A stretch of 17,930 nucleotides of DNA from Fimenecus sp045594885 (GTDB taxonomy: Bacteria > Bacillota > Clostridia > Oscillospirales > Acutalibacteraceae): contig JAZNZJ010000053.1 of the NCBI GenBank assembly GCA_045594885.1, forward strand, positions 1 through 17,930, in the 5' to 3' direction. Under the pieces are notes generated by a model, which searched no databases, was not told the DNA's origin, and saw only the letters and a program-made list of their open reading frames with translations. This document shows positions 14,475 to 17,930 of this stretch, piece after piece. A program made the translations under genes and the position numbers. Each line of letters begins with the position of its first letter. The first letter of the stretch is position 1.

Positions 14475-14529
14475 TTTAAACATCCTCCTATGTATATTTT
14501 CACACCTAATTATGCATTATAGTGCTTTT

Positions 14530-14558
14530 ATTTTATCATTATTAAAAAATAATTGCAA
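14530..14558 (-). promoter_or_regulatory. Predicted sigma-A promoter of ftsZ
   Basis: On the minus strand there is TTGCAA (14558-14553), 17 bases, then TAAAAT (14535-14530), preceded by TGA (an extended -10). It gives a leader of roughly 50 bases before ftsZ. It lies just downstream of a series of A-tracts. Confidence 0.6.
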
Positions 14559-14573
14559 TATATATTGTATATA

Positions 14574-14619
14574 TTTTTTTTGTTTTTTTAATTTTTTTAC
14601 TGTTTTTTAAAGAATTTTT
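14574..14619 (-). promoter_or_regulatory. Phased A-tracts upstream of the ftsZ promoter (possible UP element or bend)
   Basis: On the minus strand there are five A-runs of 8, 7, 7, 6 and 5 bases (14574-14581, 14583-14589, 14592-14598, 14603-14608, 14615-14619). Their centres are about 8.5, 9, 10.5 and 11.5 bases apart, close to one helical turn. This can bend DNA and contact the RNA polymerase alpha subunit. They lie just upstream of the predicted -35. Confidence 0.45.
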
Positions 14620-14625
14620 AATAAA

Positions 14626-15552
14626 TTATGCCGCCGTTGAAACTTCAGTTGAACTCTCCTCCTCAACTGCACTGTCTAAAGAGGTATTTTCGTCTGTTGC
14701 TTCTTCACTCTGTGGCTCTGTTGTTGAGGTTTCTTCAGACCAGAAGCCCTTACCCTCAACCGTCAAATTGATTGTACCCTTATACAACTCATTTTCTTCA
14801 TTTTGGGTGTCAATTGCAGCCTTGCCCAAGTCAATTTTTTTCTGCAAATTGTTTTTATCGGTTTCACCCAATTCAAGAGTTATTCTGCCCTGATACACAA
14901 GGTTTATGTTGTAAATATCTGACAAATCAATTGAAGTAATGTCTTTTAGTCCGCCTTTTTCGCAGGCTTCACGAATTGTCTTTAATTTTTCAAGAGAATT
15001 TTCATTTGGAAGAACAATGTACTTGCCCAACTCTGCCGACTCTATTTCTCCGAAATTTATTATAGTAATTGTTTCGGCTACATATTCAAGGTCCTCTTCA
15101 AGAACTTTTCCGTCTTTATCGAGCAATGTAAAATAGCCGTTTGATACAATTGCATATGCCGCTTCTGTTTTTGTAATTATCAATTCAAGTGTTGATGGTA
15201 AACGTCTTTTTATTTTCACCGACCCAACATATGGAAGCTTAGTTGTAACTGCCTCATTAATTTTATCTTTTGAAAGAAAAATCAAATTGTCACCCACAAC
15301 AACATTACTTGCTTCGATTATATCTTCAGATGAATATACCGCATCACCCGACACATTTATTTGATTTATATTAAAAAATATTGTCAACGCAAGAACAATA
15401 CCAACCACCAAAAAGACAACGCATATAGCTGAACGGATAATAATTTTCTTTCGTCTGTTCTTTTTTCTTCTTAGATTGGTACGGTGCACAATGCGTTCAT
15501 CACCCGAAAGTTGTTGATTTCGGGAAGTATTTGAATTATTTGTCCGTTTCAT
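14626..15552 (-). CDS. ftsQ: Cell division protein FtsQ/DivIB
   Basis: This is a bitopic divisome protein that links FtsL and FtsB/DivIC to septal wall synthesis. The 308 residues comprise a basic cytoplasmic N-terminus (RTNLRRKKNRRKK, 24-36), one transmembrane helix (about 37-60) and a POTRA domain (about 63-131, starting INQINVSGDAVYSSEDII). The FtsQ beta domain follows (about 132-265), then an acidic Ser/Thr/Glu tail (275-308). GGGTG lies seven bases before the ATG. Its start overlaps the murA end by 17 bases. No clear terminator follows it, so some transcripts may continue into ftsZ. Confidence 0.93.
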   Translation of the reverse strand: MKRTNNSNTSRNQQLSGDERIVHRTNLRRKKNRRKKIIIRSAICVVFLVVGIVLALTIFFNINQINVSGDAVYSSEDIIEASNVVVGDNLIFLSKDKINEAVTTKLPYVGSVKIKRRLPSTLELIITKTEAAYAIVSNGYFTLLDKDGKVLEEDLEYVAETITIINFGEIESAELGKYIVLPNENSLEKLKTIREACEKGGLKDITSIDLSDIYNINLVYQGRITLELGETDKNNLQKKIDLGKAAIDTQNEENELYKGTINLTVEGKGFWSEETSTTEPQSEEATDENTSLDSAVEEESSTEVSTAA

Positions 15553-16813
15553 TGCATTTCACCCTTTTTATGTCCGCACCTAAGTATTCAAGCACTTTTT
15601 CAATTTCTTCATAACCACGGTCAATGTGATGAATTTCACTGACCTCTGTTGTGCCGTTTGCCACAAGACCCGCAAGTACCATTGCTGAACCACCACGCAA
15701 ATCGGTTGACTTAACCACAGCACCATTCAAGGATTTCACACCTTCAATTACTGCCATTCGTCCTTCTACACTAATTTTTGCACCAAAGCGCAAAAGCTCA
15801 CCAACGTGTTTAAAACGACTTTCAAATATATTTTCTACAATTACACTCGTACCCTCTGCCACTGCGGTCAGTGCCATTATCTGCGATTGAACATCAGTAG
15901 GGAAACCCGGATACGGCATTGTTCTTATCATTCTTATTCTTCTTAAATGTTCGGGAGCACTAAGGCACACCCATCTACCACTAACGGTAATATCGCACCC
16001 CGCCTCACGCAAGGGCTCAATCACAGGACCTATATGGGACGGAATAATCTCTTTCAAGCATATTCTACCTTGTGTCATAGCCGCCGCAATCAGATAGGTT
16101 GAGGCAACAATTCGGTCGGGAATTACCGTATGCTCTGCTGATTTTAGACTCTGTACTCCGTCAATGGTTATTGTACTGTCGCCTGCTCCGTGAATTTTTG
16201 CTCCGCAACGATTTAGAAAGTCTGCTAAATCGCTGATTTCGGGCTCACGAGCGGCATTACTAATTATTGTTGTACCCTTTGCAAGAACTCCTGCAAGAAT
16301 TGCATTTTCAGTTGCACCCACACTTGGGAAAGAGAGGGTTATTCGAGTACCGTGAAGTCCTTTTTCTTCTGCCGAGCAGGTTATAAAACCATTCTCCGTA
16401 GTGATTGTTGCACCGAATTGTTCCATTGCTGAAAGGTGCAAATCAATGGGACGAAGTCCAATTTCGCATCCACCCGGAGTTGATAACACGGCTTTACCCA
16501 TTCTACCCAATATTCCGCCAAGAAAAACAATGGATGAACGCATTTCACGCATCAAGTTGTCGGGTACGTGGTTTTTACAGACACCTGTTGAATCAACAAT
16601 TACCGTATGACCTTCATTAGTTACTGTACAACCTAAATACTCAAGGATTTTAATTGTGGCATCAACATCTGATAATCTTGGGCAATTATGTATCACTGAC
16701 ACTCCATTGACAAGAAGTGTGGCAACGAGTATGGGCAAAACACTGTTTTTTGCACCCTGAACTGAAATTTCACCGCTCAGACGTTTTCTGCCGTTAATTA
16801 TAATTTTTTCCAA
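15536..16813 (-). CDS. murA: UDP-N-acetylglucosamine 1-carboxyvinyltransferase MurA
   Basis: MurA catalyses the first committed step of peptidoglycan synthesis, transferring enolpyruvate from PEP to UDP-GlcNAc. The 425-residue length is normal. Lys22-Asn23 are present in GAKNSVLPIL, the catalytic Cys116 is in PGGCEIGLRPIDLH, and the acidic base region is GFPTDVQSQ near 304-312. Because Cys116 is present, classical fosfomycin-type inactivation is possible in principle. The start is TTG at 16811-16813, with AAAGGG about ten bases upstream; no better in-frame ATG is near. It follows murG after a 70-base gap that has nested inverted repeats. Confidence 0.97.
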   Translation of the reverse strand: MEKIIINGRKRLSGEISVQGAKNSVLPILVATLLVNGVSVIHNCPRLSDVDATIKILEYLGCTVTNEGHTVIVDSTGVCKNHVPDNLMREMRSSIVFLGGILGRMGKAVLSTPGGCEIGLRPIDLHLSAMEQFGATITTENGFITCSAEEKGLHGTRITLSFPSVGATENAILAGVLAKGTTIISNAAREPEISDLADFLNRCGAKIHGAGDSTITIDGVQSLKSAEHTVIPDRIVASTYLIAAAMTQGRICLKEIIPSHIGPVIEPLREAGCDITVSGRWVCLSAPEHLRRIRMIRTMPYPGFPTDVQSQIMALTAVAEGTSVIVENIFESRFKHVGELLRFGAKISVEGRMAVIEGVKSLNGAVVKSTDLRGGSAMVLAGLVANGTTEVSEIHHIDRGYEEIEKVLEYLGADIKRVKCNETDK

Positions 16814-16831
16814 TTTTCACACGCCCTTTAC

Positions 16832-16875
16832 AGTATGACAAAATGTACTTGCGTGACATACTATGCAGAGGTATG
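16832..16875 (-). other. Competing inverted repeats in the murG-murA gap
   Basis: AGTATGACA (16832-16840) and TGACATACT (16854-16862) are inverted repeats with one mismatch, and CATAC (16857-16861) can instead pair with GTATG (16871-16875). On the minus-strand RNA the two stems share the middle arm, so they exclude each other. The first stem ends a few bases before the AAAGGG ribosome site of murA. Confidence 0.35.
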
Positions 16876-16883
16876 AATTTTTG

Positions 16884-17930
16884 TTAAACGAGAGATTGTA
16901 TTATTGTACAAATTTCTGCGAGTGCATTATTTTTTGCATTTGCACCTGCATTTTTTGAAATATTTTGAAGCTTTGTTCTGTCGTTTTTCAAATCACGAAC
17001 AGCATTTGCGAGAGCTTCTCCGTTAAGATTTTTTTCTTCTATGAGAATTGCACCATCATTTTCAACAAGCGTCATCGCATTATGGAACTGATGATTTTCA
17101 GCAACGTAAGGTGACGGAATAAGGATTGAAGGCTTACCGCAACCCTGTAGCTCACTAAGGGTTATAGCACCTGCTCTGCAAATCACAAGGTCTGCCGCCG
17201 CCATACATAAGTCCATATCGGTAATGTATTCTCGAAAATCAATTTCATTAGCTAGTGTTATATCGCTCAAATTCTGTTTCATAGTATCATACCCTGCCTT
17301 ACCTGCGGCGTGAATATGATAATATTTGCCCGAGCCGTTATGATGCTTTATAAGCTCTGTAACCGCCTCGTTAATACGACGGGCACCAAGCGAACCGCCA
17401 AAGGATAAAATAACAGGTCTTGAGTCAAGTCCTAATTTTTCCTTAGCTTCTTGCTTAGTAATCTTTAAAAGCTCGGTTCTTATGGGGTTTCCTGTTATGA
17501 CAGGTTCTTTATTAAGTTTTAAGTAACGCTTCGCTTCAGGCATTGCAAGCATAATAGCGTTGGTGCGTTTTATAAGCATTTTGGTAGTAACACCAGGGAA
17601 TGCGTTTTGCTCGTGAATTGCGTTTTTAATACCTAATTTTGCGGCTTCTCTAAGGACAGGGCCGCTAACGTAACCGCCTGTGCCGATTACTATATCGGGC
17701 TGTAACTCCTTTAGAATTTTTCTAGCCTCAGCCGAAGAAGTAACTGCCTTATATACAGCGTCAATATTTCTTTTTATATTTTTAAGGCTAAGTGAACGCT
17801 GAAATCCCGCAACCTCGATGGTGTGGAAATCGTAACCTTTTTCGGGGACCAAACGTGCCTCGAGCTTATCGGGAGTTCCGATATAGCTTATACGAGCATC
17901 AGGATGTTTTTCTTTTATATATCCTGCAAT
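16884..17930 (-). CDS. murG: MurG N-acetylglucosaminyltransferase, partial (N-terminus off window)
   Basis: MurG adds GlcNAc to lipid I to make lipid II at the inner face of the membrane. The frame is open to the right edge (348 codons), so only roughly the first 15-25 residues, with the GGTGGH loop, are missing. Visible are YIGTPDKLEARLVPEKGYDF near the N-terminus, DIVIGTGGYVSGPVLREA, HEQNAFPGVTTKML, SFGGSLGARRINE in the second Rossmann domain, and PSPYVAENHQFHNA, the UDP-GlcNAc binding loop. The frame continues upstream of the TTG at 17850-17852, so that codon is internal. It heads murG-murA-ftsQ, as in many Clostridia division/wall clusters. Confidence 0.96.
   Translation of the reverse strand: MAGYIKEKHPDARISYIGTPDKLEARLVPEKGYDFHTIEVAGFQRSLSLKNIKRNIDAVYKAVTSSAEARKILKELQPDIVIGTGGYVSGPVLREAAKLGIKNAIHEQNAFPGVTTKMLIKRTNAIMLAMPEAKRYLKLNKEPVITGNPIRTELLKITKQEAKEKLGLDSRPVILSFGGSLGARRINEAVTELIKHHNGSGKYYHIHAAGKAGYDTMKQNLSDITLANEIDFREYITDMDLCMAAADLVICRAGAITLSELQGCGKPSILIPSPYVAENHQFHNAMTLVENDGAILIEEKNLNGEALANAVRDLKNDRTKLQNISKNAGANAKNNALAEICTIIQSLV

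Noticed and set aside
14561..14600. Palindromic TATATA region with long T-runs read as a plus-strand terminator
   Set aside because: No plus-strand gene lies upstream to be terminated; the runs make more sense as minus-strand A-tracts upstream of the ftsZ promoter.
17850..17852. TTG as a real start of murG
   Set aside because: The frame continues upstream with clear MurG sequence (YIKEKHPDARISYIGTPDKL), so the gene is simply cut by the window edge.
13395..17930. Defence, phage or mobile island hidden in the window
   Set aside because: Every gene of reasonable length matches a conserved core family or is a small gene within core operons; no integrase, transposase, CRISPR repeats or tRNA-flanked insertions were seen.

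Overview
This window is about 18 kb of ordinary chromosomal core DNA from an AT-rich, spore-forming member of the Bacillota. It is most likely a Clostridia in the Oscillospiraceae/Ruminococcaceae range. That placement is an inference from gene order, Gram-positive-type Shine-Dalgarno sites, sporulation genes (yqfC, yqfD, ylbJ) and GC-rich intergenic palindromes in an AT-rich background. Coding is almost gap-free: the longest stretch without a gene is about 150 bases (14475-14625). I see no tRNA, rRNA, CRISPR array, transposase, phage gene or defence system.

Region 1 (1-3574, minus strand) is the SRP/ribosome-maturation operon ylxM-ffh-rpsP-khpA-rimM-trmD. It starts at a perfect sigma-A consensus promoter (3546-3574). 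trmD runs off the left edge. A terminator hairpin sits between khpA and rimM, and a REP-like palindrome supplies the ribosome binding site of rimM. Region 2 (3591-4150) is a single gene for an unrecognised Ser/Thr/Glu/Lys-rich lipoprotein, with its own promoter and terminator.

Region 3 (4159-10455, minus strand) is the operon phoH-ybeY-dgkA-era-yqzL-recO-mutS2. It covers RNA maturation and 30S assembly, undecaprenol/lipid kinase activity and DNA repair. Its promoter lies across the 3' end of yqfD. A 53-codon yqzL-like gene overlaps the start of recO in another frame. Region 4 (10442-13299) holds sporulation genes: yqfC-yqfD on the minus strand and, divergently, ylbJ followed by a small four-cysteine protein on the plus strand. 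A double terminator (13307-13375) separates these from the next genes.

Region 5 (13395-17930, minus strand) is part of the division/cell-wall cluster, murG-murA-ftsQ-ftsZ. murG is cut by the right edge. ftsZ has its own promoter behind a ladder of A-tracts.

The region looks conserved and functional throughout. The points of interest are regulatory or concern small genes: a transcript that appears to begin at the base of a terminator-type hairpin, a repeat-derived Shine-Dalgarno, overlapping small genes, and an uncharacterised Cys4 protein. I found no convincing undescribed multi-gene system.
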